Assembly (NCBI GenBank): GCA_002388665.1
Contig: DGMY01000052.1
Location: 1 to 9,297 of the forward strand
Origin: Opitutia bacterium UBA4506
Lineage (GTDB): Bacteria > Verrucomicrobiota > Verrucomicrobiia > Opitutales > Puniceicoccaceae
Direction: 5' to 3'
DNA length: 9,297 bases
The notes under the pieces are model-generated. The model saw nothing but the letters and a program-made list of their open reading frames with translations, had not been told where the DNA came from and did not search any database. Both the position numbers and the translations under genes were made by a program. Shown piece after piece: positions 1-7,060 of the stretch. Each line of letters starts with the position of its first letter. The stretch's first letter is position 1.

Positions 1-198
1 CTCATCAAATGATAATAAGCAGTCTCCCCCAATACCTTACGTCTCCGACTCATGCTCCAAAACTACCCCTCCGCCCCGACCTTCGTCAATATGAATAACG
101 CGGGGTTATTAAAAGTTCGATATTTGATCTTTTCGCTTTTTCTTGCGCATTTGGGGTTCGATTGAGAGATTTTCCGATTCCTTCTCACCCAGACTGCT
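1..198. other. non-coding leader upstream of guaB
   Basis: No convincing gene is visible here on either strand. The stretch presumably holds the promoter of the downstream gene cluster, but I find no pair of -35 and -10 boxes good enough to call. A short inverted repeat, AATAAC at 94-99 and GTTATT at 105-110 around a GC-rich 5-base loop, is present. It is followed by AAAAG rather than a T-run, so it does not look like a terminator. The last 30 bases before the guaB ATG are pyrimidine-rich and carry no purine-rich ribosome-binding site. Confidence 0.5.
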
Positions 199-1755
199 AT
201 GACAATCCACTCACCATATCTTAGAGCTGACGACTTTTTCCCAGCAACTCTTCCAACGGGGCTTACTTTTGATGATGTCTCTCTTGCGACTCGGTACTCT
301 GAGGTTTTGCCTCGGAATGCGGACTTGAACCTCTCCCTTTCTGACAGGTTGACGCTTCATCTTCCGATTATCTCGTCTGACATGGATACTGTGACCGAGA
401 GTAATATGGCGATCGCGATGGCACTTCAGGGGGGATTGGGGATTATTCATTACAACATGAGCGAGCGCCAGCAGGTCCGTGAGGTGGCCCGGGTTAAGAA
501 TCATGTGAACGGATTGATCCAGGAGCCCTTTGTGGCCCACCCTGAGCAAACGATCGGGGATGTTTTGGAAATGGTGGAAAGGAAGAACGTAAAGTTTCGG
601 ACTTTTCCTGTTGTCGATCGAGATGATCGTCTGGTGGGTCTTTTGCCGGGGCGAGTGGTTAAAGAGCGGTACCGCACTCATCTCGTCAGCGAAGCTATGC
701 ATGAGCGCGACCAAGTGCATACGGTTTCGGAAGATACTCTCGGTGAGAATCCGGTTGAGACGGCTGATCGGTTCTTTAGCGATCATTTGGGAATTCATAA
801 GCTTCTCGTGGTTGACAATGAGGATCGATTGAAAGGCTTGTTCACATTGAGCGACATCGAACGCATTACCGAAGAAGCGCGATCGAACCTGCGGCCTTCG
901 CGGGACGACCGGTTTCGACTTCTTTGTGGGGCGGCGATCAGTGCGGTTCGAAAAGAAGACGGATCTCTTCACAAAGAGAGAATTATCGAGCATGTTGCAA
1001 ATCTTGTCCACGAAGGCTTGGACGTTCTTGCGGTATCGACTGCACATGGTTTTAGCGCAGGTGTGGGCGAAACCGTGCAGCTTATTCGGGGAGAGTTTCC
1101 GGAGCTGAGCATTATTGCTGGAAACGTAACCAGTGGTGAAGGTGTGGAGTATCTCGCGGATAAGGGGGCAAACATCATTAAAGTCGGTCAAGGTCCGGGA
1201 TCCATTTGTACTACTCGTCAGATTGCGGGTGTGGGCATTCCACAGTTGACGGCACTGTACGTGTGTTCGAAAGCCGCCAAGGAGAAGGGAGTTAAGATTC
1301 TTGCAGACGGTGGGATCACGAAATCGGGAGACGTGGTCAAGGCTCTGACACTGGCCGACACGGTTATGTGCGGAGGTCTGTTGGCCGGCTGTCGAGAGGC
1401 CCCCGGTACTATCCTTGAAATTAAAGGTAAACTCTACAAGCAGTACCGCGGAATGGGGAGCGAAGCGGCGATGAAGGCTGGTTCCGCGGCGCGATATGGG
1501 CACGCAACCAAGGACCTCAACCGCAAAGTCGCTGCAGAGGGAATTGAAGCCCTGAAAGAGATTTCTGGTTCAGTCGAAGAAGTCATATCTGGACTTGCGG
1601 GCGGATTACGCAGCGGGATGGGCTATCTCGGGGCGAAGGATCTGGCGGCATTGAAAGAAAATGCGCTTTACGTTCGGGTCTCCCCTGCTGGTCAGCGGGA
1701 AGCCTCCCCTCACGACGTCATCGTCGTTAAAGCGGAAACATCGGAAGAAAGTTAA
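199..1755 (+). CDS. guaB: inosine-5'-monophosphate dehydrogenase (IMPDH), variant active site
   Basis: IMPDH oxidises IMP to XMP with NAD+, the committed step to guanine nucleotides, in the cytoplasm. The 518 residues give the family order: an N-terminal barrel part with GLTFDDV (21-27), two CBS domains (about 107-165 and 168-225), then the rest of the barrel. The active-site loop GPGSICTTR carries the catalytic Cys337. ADGGI holds the IMP-binding Asp370. The mobile flap has YRGMGS (416-421) and the Arg432-Tyr433 pair that activates water. This separates it from GMP reductase, which lacks that flap. The length slightly exceeds the usual 480-500. ATG199 is the only good start, because an in-frame TGA lies at 163-165. 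There is no Shine-Dalgarno. Oddities: Ser280-Thr-Ala-His-Gly stands where families have Asp-Ser/Thr-x-x-Gly, so the NAD-contacting Asp is missing. Gly392-Gly393 replaces the usual Gly-Ser phosphate contact and recalls GMP reductase. The family call is firm; the exact substrate is inferred. Confidence 0.93.
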   Translation: MTIHSPYLRADDFFPATLPTGLTFDDVSLATRYSEVLPRNADLNLSLSDRLTLHLPIISSDMDTVTESNMAIAMALQGGLGIIHYNMSERQQVREVARVKNHVNGLIQEPFVAHPEQTIGDVLEMVERKNVKFRTFPVVDRDDRLVGLLPGRVVKERYRTHLVSEAMHERDQVHTVSEDTLGENPVETADRFFSDHLGIHKLLVVDNEDRLKGLFTLSDIERITEEARSNLRPSRDDRFRLLCGAAISAVRKEDGSLHKERIIEHVANLVHEGLDVLAVSTAHGFSAGVGETVQLIRGEFPELSIIAGNVTSGEGVEYLADKGANIIKVGQGPGSICTTRQIAGVGIPQLTALYVCSKAAKEKGVKILADGGITKSGDVVKALTLADTVMCGGLLAGCREAPGTILEIKGKLYKQYRGMGSEAAMKAGSAARYGHATKDLNRKVAAEGIEALKEISGSVEEVISGLAGGLRSGMGYLGAKDLAALKENALYVRVSPAGQREASPHDVIVVKAETSEES

Positions 1756-1758
1756 GAC

Positions 1759-3315
1759 ATGTCACTTACACCTTTTCTAAGTCGCTTAATTGCAGATACA
1801 GGAATCAGTTTTGGGGATGAAGGCAAAGGACGCTTGATCTCCGAAGTAGTCCGCGAACTTCAGCAGTATACGAATCTATCCGATCCGGTAGAGATCGTAC
1901 TCAAAGTCAATGGAGGGGCCAATTCCGGCCACACTGCAGGTGGGTTGAAGTTAAACCTTCTACCAGGCGGTGTGATTGAAGAGAGCGTATCCATACTCGG
2001 TCTTGGTTCCGGAGTGGTTGCCGACCCCCGAAAGCTCTGGTGGGAAACGAAGGCGACTGAATCCCAAGGTTTTACCGTTCTCTCCCGTCTTCGTATTGAC
2101 GAGCGGACCATGGTCAGCGACCTCGGCCACCGACTCCTGGATCTCGCTTGGGAATCCTATCGAGAGAACCAGCTGAAACTGCCTGCCAGGGGATCGACCG
2201 GACGAGGAATTACCCCGTCCTACATGGATGAAGTGGGTCAATGGCAGATCTATTTCGCGGATTTCCTTGGCGATTCGGAATGTTTTCGGAAGCGCTTCAA
2301 TTGCCGCTTGGATCGGGCGTTGCTGACCATCCGGAACGTGTGCCAAGTCACCGAGGAGGAATGGATAGGCTTCTTTGACCGACTCACCGATGCCGAGACC
2401 CGTGCCAATCACCTGGCAATCGACGCCGGGGCCTTCGATAAAGAGGAATTCAATTTCCATAGGTTCCGTGGAGAGAAGCCTTTCGAACTGAATCGAGACG
2501 CCCTTTTTGAAAGCTACTGGAACTCCGGAGCCAAGTTCAGGGAAGCGATAACGGACATTCGGGAATTGGTATTGACCACGATTCAACGCGGTCGGACCGT
2601 TATTGGTGAATTTGGGCAGGCCTACTGGTTGGACAAGCGCCATGGTTTCCCGCCGAACGTAACGGCGTCCCATTCTTTCACTCCCGAATTCTTCCAATCT
2701 GCAGGGATTCCCGTTCAACCGCTTCACACCTTCGGCGTGTGCAAAGCCTATGACACTAAGGTGGGAACCCATGAGTTTCTGACGGAGATGCCCCTCGAGC
2801 ATTCTCTCGCCAAAAAACTGCGTAAACTTGAGTTTGGAACCTCTACCGGACGTCAACGAATGGTCGGTTGGTATGATTCAGTAGAGAAAGGGACTGCCCT
2901 GCGCTATGGTGGATTCGATGATTTGGTGATCAATAAACTCGATGCACTTACGCAAGATGGCACGTGGGAAGGAAACCTACTCTTGTGCACGGGTTACCGG
3001 GCCTCTGATGGAAAAGTATACGACAAAGTTCCTCGAAATGAGGTAATCCGAAAGGACTGCGAACCGATATTTGAAGAATTCGAATCGTGGGATGAAGATA
3101 TTTCCTCTGTCCGATCCTTTGATGAACTCCCAGAAGCTGCGAAGCGGTACGTTGCAGGCATGACCTACTACACCCTCTTGTGCGCCTATGGAGAGGAGGA
3201 GAATTGGCCTGATACGATCCCAAACCTGCGTTACATCGGAGTTGGACCTGATCCGGATGAGATCATCAAAGAGATCCCATCGACCCGTTGCGTCCTACAA
3301 CTACTCGATCGGTAG
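1759..3315 (+). CDS. purA: adenylosuccinate synthetase family protein, long divergent form
   Basis: PurA joins IMP and aspartate using GTP to make adenylosuccinate, the first step from IMP to AMP. The family is recognised by GDEGKGR (19-25) with catalytic Asp20 and Lys23, NGGANSGHT (51-59) with catalytic His58, GSTGRGI (145-151), Gln287 in place of E. coli Gln224, NVTAS (300-304), the aspartate loop STGRQR (362-367) with Arg365 and Arg367, the guanine-recognition NKLD (392-395), and GPD (497-499 region) near the end. Unusual points: 518 residues against about 431 in E. coli. The extra length falls mostly between GSTGRGI and Gln287 (about 45 residues) and in the C-terminal third (about 25). 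When aligned from Thr147, the cross-subunit IMP-phosphate ligand Arg143 of E. coli becomes Gln161. The catalytic Asp is kept, unlike what I recall for phage PurZ (diaminopurine pathway). The gene starts 3 bases after the guaB stop and is surely co-transcribed with it. It could be the cell's sole PurA or a paralogue with a different nucleotide substrate. Confidence 0.85.
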   Translation: MSLTPFLSRLIADTGISFGDEGKGRLISEVVRELQQYTNLSDPVEIVLKVNGGANSGHTAGGLKLNLLPGGVIEESVSILGLGSGVVADPRKLWWETKATESQGFTVLSRLRIDERTMVSDLGHRLLDLAWESYRENQLKLPARGSTGRGITPSYMDEVGQWQIYFADFLGDSECFRKRFNCRLDRALLTIRNVCQVTEEEWIGFFDRLTDAETRANHLAIDAGAFDKEEFNFHRFRGEKPFELNRDALFESYWNSGAKFREAITDIRELVLTTIQRGRTVIGEFGQAYWLDKRHGFPPNVTASHSFTPEFFQSAGIPVQPLHTFGVCKAYDTKVGTHEFLTEMPLEHSLAKKLRKLEFGTSTGRQRMVGWYDSVEKGTALRYGGFDDLVINKLDALTQDGTWEGNLLLCTGYRASDGKVYDKVPRNEVIRKDCEPIFEEFESWDEDISSVRSFDELPEAAKRYVAGMTYYTLLCAYGEEENWPDTIPNLRYIGVGPDPDEIIKEIPSTRCVLQLLDR

Positions 3316-3348
3316 TTTCATCCGACCATTCCGAGGATAAAGAAGAAG

Positions 3349-4449
3349 ATGCGGCAATACTCATTTCAATTTTTGCTGTTTCTTCTTCTGGCCCTGCCTC
3401 TGACTGCTGCAGCAGGCGAATGGGTAAAACTTGACGGGGCGAAACTAAAGAAAGGATCGTACTCGGACGGGGATTCCTTCCATGTCGTTCATAAAGGAAA
3501 AGAATACGTCTTTCGTCTTTTCTACGTGGATACACCGGAGACAGATAAAAGCTATCCGGATCGCGTACGGGGTCAGGCCCAATACTTTTCAATATCCGCT
3601 GAGGAAGTGATACAAGTCGGGGTCGACGCCGCTGATTTCACGCAAAAGTTCCTAAAAGGGACCTTCACGGTATATACGGACTGGAGCGATGGATGGGGCC
3701 GCGGCACCCGCTATCGGGCAATCATTCAGAAAGACGGCGTAGACCTCGGCAGCACACTGGTGAGTGAAGGACTCGCGCGTGCATCAGGCTTTGTCCCGGA
3801 TTCTCCGTGGCCGGGCTACGACGGAAGTGTATGGGACTATAGAAACTATCTAAACACCCTGAAAGACACTGCCGAGAAGAACGGCGTGGGCGCTTGGGGA
3901 AAAAGCCGGACGAAGAATTCAGCAACAACCCCTTCGGCTTCAGCGACCGTCGAAAAAAGCGCTGATGGAAGAATCGATTTGAATTCTGCCTCGCAAAGCG
4001 AACTGGAAAGTCTGCCAAGAATTGGTCCCGTACTCGCCCAGCGTATAACAGCGGCCCGACCGTTTTTCTCCATGGACGAGCTGGATCAAGTGGTGGGAAT
4101 TTCATCAAAAACGATCGAAGTGCTTCTTTCGTATGCTCTGGTACTTCCTCCACCGATCCAGCCGAACACAGCATTGTATTTCAAAGAGAACGTCCGCTAC
4201 TACCTGAACTCCCAGGTCCGGGTTTCGATACAATCACTCGAGCCACTCAGCGAATGGGCACCGGAAGGGTTCGATGTTGCCGAAGCAGACACATCCAATG
4301 AAGGGATCCCCGGAGGACACATTCGGCTCTATGCGCCCGAGAACAAAATGGCTATTGCTCTCCAACGATTCAAAGAGAGCAACACGCCCATGGATGTGAT
4401 GGCGTGGTTGCGAGACTATGAAGGCGAGGCCATCCTCGTAGTGTACTGA
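3349..4449 (+). CDS. exported staphylococcal-nuclease / helix-hairpin-helix fusion protein
   Basis: This is a probable secreted or periplasmic phosphodiesterase acting on DNA or RNA. Residues 1-22 form a signal peptide: Arg2, a hydrophobic run at 7-19, and a small-residue cleavage site near AAA-GEW. The nuclease domain (about 25-185) keeps the family's key residues: DGD (40-42), Arg56, the DTPE motif (61-64) with Glu64 as likely general base, and Arg118 in GRG, equivalent to Arg87 of the staphylococcal enzyme. A Ser/Thr/Ala-rich linker (188-205) leads to a ComEA-like helix-hairpin-helix region (208-265; DLNSAS, PRIGPVLAQRI), which typically binds DNA backbone without sequence preference. The last 95 or so residues are a domain I do not recognise. 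The start is supported by the signal peptide and a GAGG 12 bases upstream. It lies 33 bases after the purA-like gene and its stop overlaps the rnhB start by one base. Nutritional or defensive DNA degradation, or a DNA-uptake role, are guesses. Confidence 0.85.
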   Translation: MRQYSFQFLLFLLLALPLTAAAGEWVKLDGAKLKKGSYSDGDSFHVVHKGKEYVFRLFYVDTPETDKSYPDRVRGQAQYFSISAEEVIQVGVDAADFTQKFLKGTFTVYTDWSDGWGRGTRYRAIIQKDGVDLGSTLVSEGLARASGFVPDSPWPGYDGSVWDYRNYLNTLKDTAEKNGVGAWGKSRTKNSATTPSASATVEKSADGRIDLNSASQSELESLPRIGPVLAQRITAARPFFSMDELDQVVGISSKTIEVLLSYALVLPPPIQPNTALYFKENVRYYLNSQVRVSIQSLEPLSEWAPEGFDVAEADTSNEGIPGGHIRLYAPENKMAIALQRFKESNTPMDVMAWLRDYEGEAILVVY

Positions 4450-5165
4450 TGAGTCGCATTCTTTGGCAGCATGATAAGGTTGAGAGCGAAAGTGGTTCTG
4501 GCCTAATTGGAGTCGACGAAGCTGGCCGTGGGTGCCTCGCGGGCCCTGTTTACGCAGCAGCTGTTTACCTTTCACCGAATTTCTTTATCAACGACTGGGA
4601 GACCCTCGCGCCACCCAAAATTGATGATTCGAAAAAACTCTCGATCGCAGACCGTGAGAAGGCGATGGTTTTTTTGGATGCACTCCGGAGTCGAGGCGAG
4701 GTCCGTTTTGCAACCGGTACCGCAACTGTGGAAGAGATCGATGCCCACAATATTCTGGGTGCGACCACGCTTGCAATGGGGAGGGCGTTGGAAGGACTGC
4801 AGATTCCCCTGGAAGACGAGGCTCTCCCGCTCTGGTCCCAGGAGAGCAGCCCATGCAAAATCCCTGCAACCATACTCATCGACGGGCGACCGGTGAAACA
4901 CCTCGCCTACCCGCACAAAGCCATCGTCCAAGGAGATGGAAAATCATTGGCAATCGCATTGGCCTCCATTGTCGCGAAAGTAGGACGAGACCGATGGATG
5001 GAGGAAGCGCATCAACAGTTCCCTGTATATGGGTGGAAACAAAACCGTGGCTACGGGACAGCCGTCCACCGGCAGGCGATAGTAGAACACGGCCCGACCC
5101 CCTTCCATCGCAAATTATTCCTCCGCAAAGTCCTTTCTCGGGAAGAACCAAGCGTCTCCGGTTGA
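4449..5165 (+). CDS. rnhB: ribonuclease HII
   Basis: RNase HII cuts the RNA strand of RNA-DNA hybrids and starts removal of single ribonucleotides from DNA, in the cytoplasm with Mg or Mn. The family signature GVDEAGRG (21-28) supplies acidic residues Asp23 and Glu24; Asp145 in LIDG and Asp181 in KVGRDRWM complete the four-acid metal site. DDSKKL (59-64) and the C-terminal YGWKQNRGYGT / GPTPFHRK blocks are also typical. At 238 residues it is somewhat longer than the usual 200-220. The extra length is mainly a loop of roughly 18 residues (about 119-138) just before LIDG. It is coupled to the preceding nuclease gene through a TGATG stop/start overlap, which suggests translational coupling. The two nucleases need not act together, since one is predicted to be exported. 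Identification is secure. Confidence 0.95.
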   Translation: MSRILWQHDKVESESGSGLIGVDEAGRGCLAGPVYAAAVYLSPNFFINDWETLAPPKIDDSKKLSIADREKAMVFLDALRSRGEVRFATGTATVEEIDAHNILGATTLAMGRALEGLQIPLEDEALPLWSQESSPCKIPATILIDGRPVKHLAYPHKAIVQGDGKSLAIALASIVAKVGRDRWMEEAHQQFPVYGWKQNRGYGTAVHRQAIVEHGPTPFHRKLFLRKVLSREEPSVSG

Positions 5166-5196
5166 CGGTATAAGATTTCTCCCCTTTTTTAGACCA

Positions 5197-5688
5197 ATGA
5201 GTGGCCAACCCACGATCATAACAGTCGTCTGTACTGCCAATATATGCCGAAGCCCCATGGCGGAAGGCCTACTGAGACATGCCTTGGATGGGGAACTAGC
5301 TCCACCACCCTTTTTGGTGGAATCTGCGGGGGTTGCTGCACGGGACGGGGAACGTGCATCACAGAATTCCATTACCGCGATGAAAAGAGTCGGCATTGAT
5401 CTCTCCCGTCACCGCAGTCGATTGCTGACAGCGGAGAGAATTGCGCGGTCGGATGTAATTCTTTGCATGACCACAAGTCACAAGAGAATGATTGAGACCC
5501 TATTCGCGAAGGACCCGTCCCACCTCAGGCTTTTTCGCGATTTCGCGGATTCGGGTAGCTCAGAGGTCCCCGATCCTTATGGTGGATCACTTGACGAGTA
5601 CGTCCAATGCCGCGACAGCCTGTTGGATGCGATCCCCGGACTGCTGAGATTCCTCTACCACGAAGTCTTTCCACCCACGAAGAAGTAA
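5197..5688 (+). CDS. low-molecular-weight protein tyrosine phosphatase
   Basis: This cytoplasmic enzyme removes phosphate from protein side chains through a cysteinyl-phosphate intermediate. The P-loop is near the N-terminus as usual: CTANICRS, with nucleophile Cys12 and Arg18. The general acid is Asp126 in DPYGG. At 163 residues the length is typical. Position 16 is Ile, as in tyrosine-specific members. The arginine phosphatase YwlE has Thr there, so phosphotyrosine is the better guess. ATG5197 is the only start that keeps the short strand before the P-loop. The leader is pyrimidine-rich (a CCCC then TTTTTT run) with no Shine-Dalgarno. The gene lies 31 bases after rnhB and 45 before glyA. 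A phosphatase of this family also lies near glyA in Bacillus subtilis (ywlE region), recalled from memory, so the neighbourhood may be old. No partner tyrosine kinase is in the window. Confidence 0.92.
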   Translation: MSGQPTIITVVCTANICRSPMAEGLLRHALDGELAPPPFLVESAGVAARDGERASQNSITAMKRVGIDLSRHRSRLLTAERIARSDVILCMTTSHKRMIETLFAKDPSHLRLFRDFADSGSSEVPDPYGGSLDEYVQCRDSLLDAIPGLLRFLYHEVFPPTKK

Positions 5689-5693
5689 ACGCG

Positions 5694-5724
5694 TTGACAC
5701 CCCCGCCTCCCTTTTCAATTTAGA
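5694..5724 (+). promoter_or_regulatory. possible glyA promoter
   Basis: A perfect TTGACA -35 box lies at 5694-5699, just after the phosphatase stop. The best -10 candidates are TTTAGA at 5719-5724 (19-base spacing) or TAGATT at 5721-5726 (21-base spacing). Both spacings are longer than the ideal 17. If real, transcription would start only a few bases before the glyA ATG at 5734, giving a leaderless or nearly leaderless message. That would fit the lack of a ribosome-binding site there. glyA could also simply be read through from the upstream genes. Confidence 0.25.
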
Positions 5725-5733
5725 TTCCTTTCC

Positions 5734-7017
5734 ATGAGCAAAAGCCCAGATAACAGCACTAACCTTCCTATCCAAGGAACCTCTCTCGCCAATCTCGATC
5801 CAGAGATCAATCATATCCTCGTCGAGGAAAAAGAGCGGCAGCAATGCCACATTGAATTGATCGCATCGGAGAACTTCACACTTCCAGCAGTCATGGAAGC
5901 GGCAGGTAGCGTACTGACGAACAAATATGCAGAGGGTTATCCCGGCAAACGTTACTACGGAGGCTGTGCAATCGTCGATAAAGCAGAGACATTTGCAATC
6001 GAACGGGCCAAGCAATTGTTCGGCGCCGATCACGCGAACGTTCAGCCCCATTCAGGGAGTCAGGCGAACGCGGCCGTATACCTGTCGGCATTGAACGCAG
6101 GTGACCGGATTTTGACCATGAACCTCTCCGACGGGGGGCACCTGACCCACGGTCACCCGATGAATTTCAGTGGAAAGCTCTACGAAGTGGAAAACTACGG
6201 CGTTGATCCCGAAACCGGGCGCATCGATTACGACAAGGTCGAAGCCCGCGCCCGTGAGTTCAAGCCGAAGATGATTACTGTGGGTGCCTCGGCGTATGCC
6301 CGAATCATTGACTTCGAGCGCATGGCCCAGATCGCCCACGACAACGGGGCGCTACTTCTGGCTGACATTGCTCATATTGCAGGATTGGTGGCGACCGGTG
6401 AACACCCCTCCCCCGTTCCGTTCGCAGATTTTGTCACTACTACGACCCACAAGACACTGCGAGGACCCCGGGGTGGTTTGATTCTCTGCAAAGAGGAATT
6501 CGCCAAGAAAATTGATTCCGCAGTATTCCCCGGAACCCAAGGGGGGCCTTTGATGCACATCATCGCAGCGAAAGCCGTTTGTTTCGGCGAAGCGCTGAAA
6601 GAAGATTTCAAAGCGTACCAAGCCCAAGTGAAGCGCAATGCAAATGCCCTCGCTGAAACATTAATCAGCAAAGGGCACAAAATTGTCAGTGGCGGTACGG
6701 ACAACCACCTCTGCCTGATCGATCTCAGAGGTACGGATGCGGAGTTGACTGGCAAAAAGGCGCAGACTCGCCTTGATGAAGCCAACATCACCACAAACCG
6801 CAACACAGTCCCCGGGGAAACCCGGAGCCCCTTCCAGACCAGCGGGCTCCGCCTCGGAGCGCCGGCTGTAACCAGCAGAGGCATGGGAGAAGAGGAGACG
6901 GTGGCGATTGGTATCGCGATCGACAAAGTACTGCGCGCCCCGGATAGCGATGACGCCGTCCGAGAAGCTCGCGAAATCGCCTTGGACCTTTGCGCGAAGT
7001 TCCCGCTGCCCTACTGA
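5734..7017 (+). CDS. glyA: serine hydroxymethyltransferase
   Basis: This PLP enzyme interconverts serine plus tetrahydrofolate and glycine plus 5,10-methylene-tetrahydrofolate, the main source of one-carbon units for purines, thymidylate and methionine. Its 427 residues match the usual bacterial length. Visible motifs: ELIASEN (41-47), KYAEGYPGKRYYGG (64-77), the substrate/cofactor segment QPHSGSQAN (104-112), DIAHIAGL (211-218) with PLP-pairing Asp211 and stacking His214, and the PLP lysine Lys240 in TTTTHKTLRG. GLRLGAPAVTSRG (371-383) contains the carboxylate-binding Arg373. The first 18 residues are a polar, likely flexible extension. No Shine-Dalgarno precedes the ATG; the leader is pyrimidine-rich. 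The gene is the last of the + strand cluster and is followed by hairpins and a strong terminator. It supplies the folate units that de novo purine synthesis uses upstream of the IMP handled by the first two genes of the cluster. Confidence 0.97.
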   Translation: MSKSPDNSTNLPIQGTSLANLDPEINHILVEEKERQQCHIELIASENFTLPAVMEAAGSVLTNKYAEGYPGKRYYGGCAIVDKAETFAIERAKQLFGADHANVQPHSGSQANAAVYLSALNAGDRILTMNLSDGGHLTHGHPMNFSGKLYEVENYGVDPETGRIDYDKVEARAREFKPKMITVGASAYARIIDFERMAQIAHDNGALLLADIAHIAGLVATGEHPSPVPFADFVTTTTHKTLRGPRGGLILCKEEFAKKIDSAVFPGTQGGPLMHIIAAKAVCFGEALKEDFKAYQAQVKRNANALAETLISKGHKIVSGGTDNHLCLIDLRGTDAELTGKKAQTRLDEANITTNRNTVPGETRSPFQTSGLRLGAPAVTSRGMGEEETVAIGIAIDKVLRAPDSDDAVREAREIALDLCAKFPLPY

Positions 7018-7020
7018 GGC

Positions 7021-7049
7021 CAGTCGAGCGACTGACGGGAGTTCCCGTC
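7021..7049 (+). repeat. two small hairpins just after glyA
   Basis: Two back-to-back inverted repeats begin three bases after the glyA stop. CAGTC (7021-7025) pairs with GACTG (7030-7034) around GAGC. GACGGG (7034-7039) pairs with CCCGTC (7044-7049) around AGTT. No T-run follows either, so they are not terminators themselves. They could protect the glyA 3' end or slow polymerase ahead of the terminator. Such short repeats may also be chance. Confidence 0.4.
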
Positions 7050-7060
7050 CAAACTTTCGC

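Noticed and set aside
94..110. AATAAC/GTTATT hairpin as a terminator of an upstream gene
   Set aside because: Only six weak pairs and no T-run on either strand.
211..1503. 430-codon open frame antisense to guaB
   Set aside because: It is a shadow of guaB: the protein shows no domain features, while the + strand has every IMPDH motif.
199..1755. GMP reductase instead of IMP dehydrogenase, because of Gly392-Gly393
   Set aside because: The CBS domains, YRGMGS flap and Arg432-Tyr433 pair are IMPDH features that GMP reductases lack.
1960..2856. 298-codon open frame antisense to the purA-like gene
   Set aside because: Low-complexity mixture of residues with no recognisable motif, fully inside a well-supported + strand gene.
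1759..3315. PurZ (2-aminoadenine genome) enzyme
   Set aside because: The catalytic Asp of GDEGKG is present, whereas PurZ, as I recall, has it replaced. No DatZ, MazZ or phage genes are nearby.
5197..5688. arginine phosphatase of the YwlE type
   Set aside because: The P-loop position that is Thr in YwlE is Ile16 here, as in tyrosine-specific enzymes. The possibility is reduced but not excluded.
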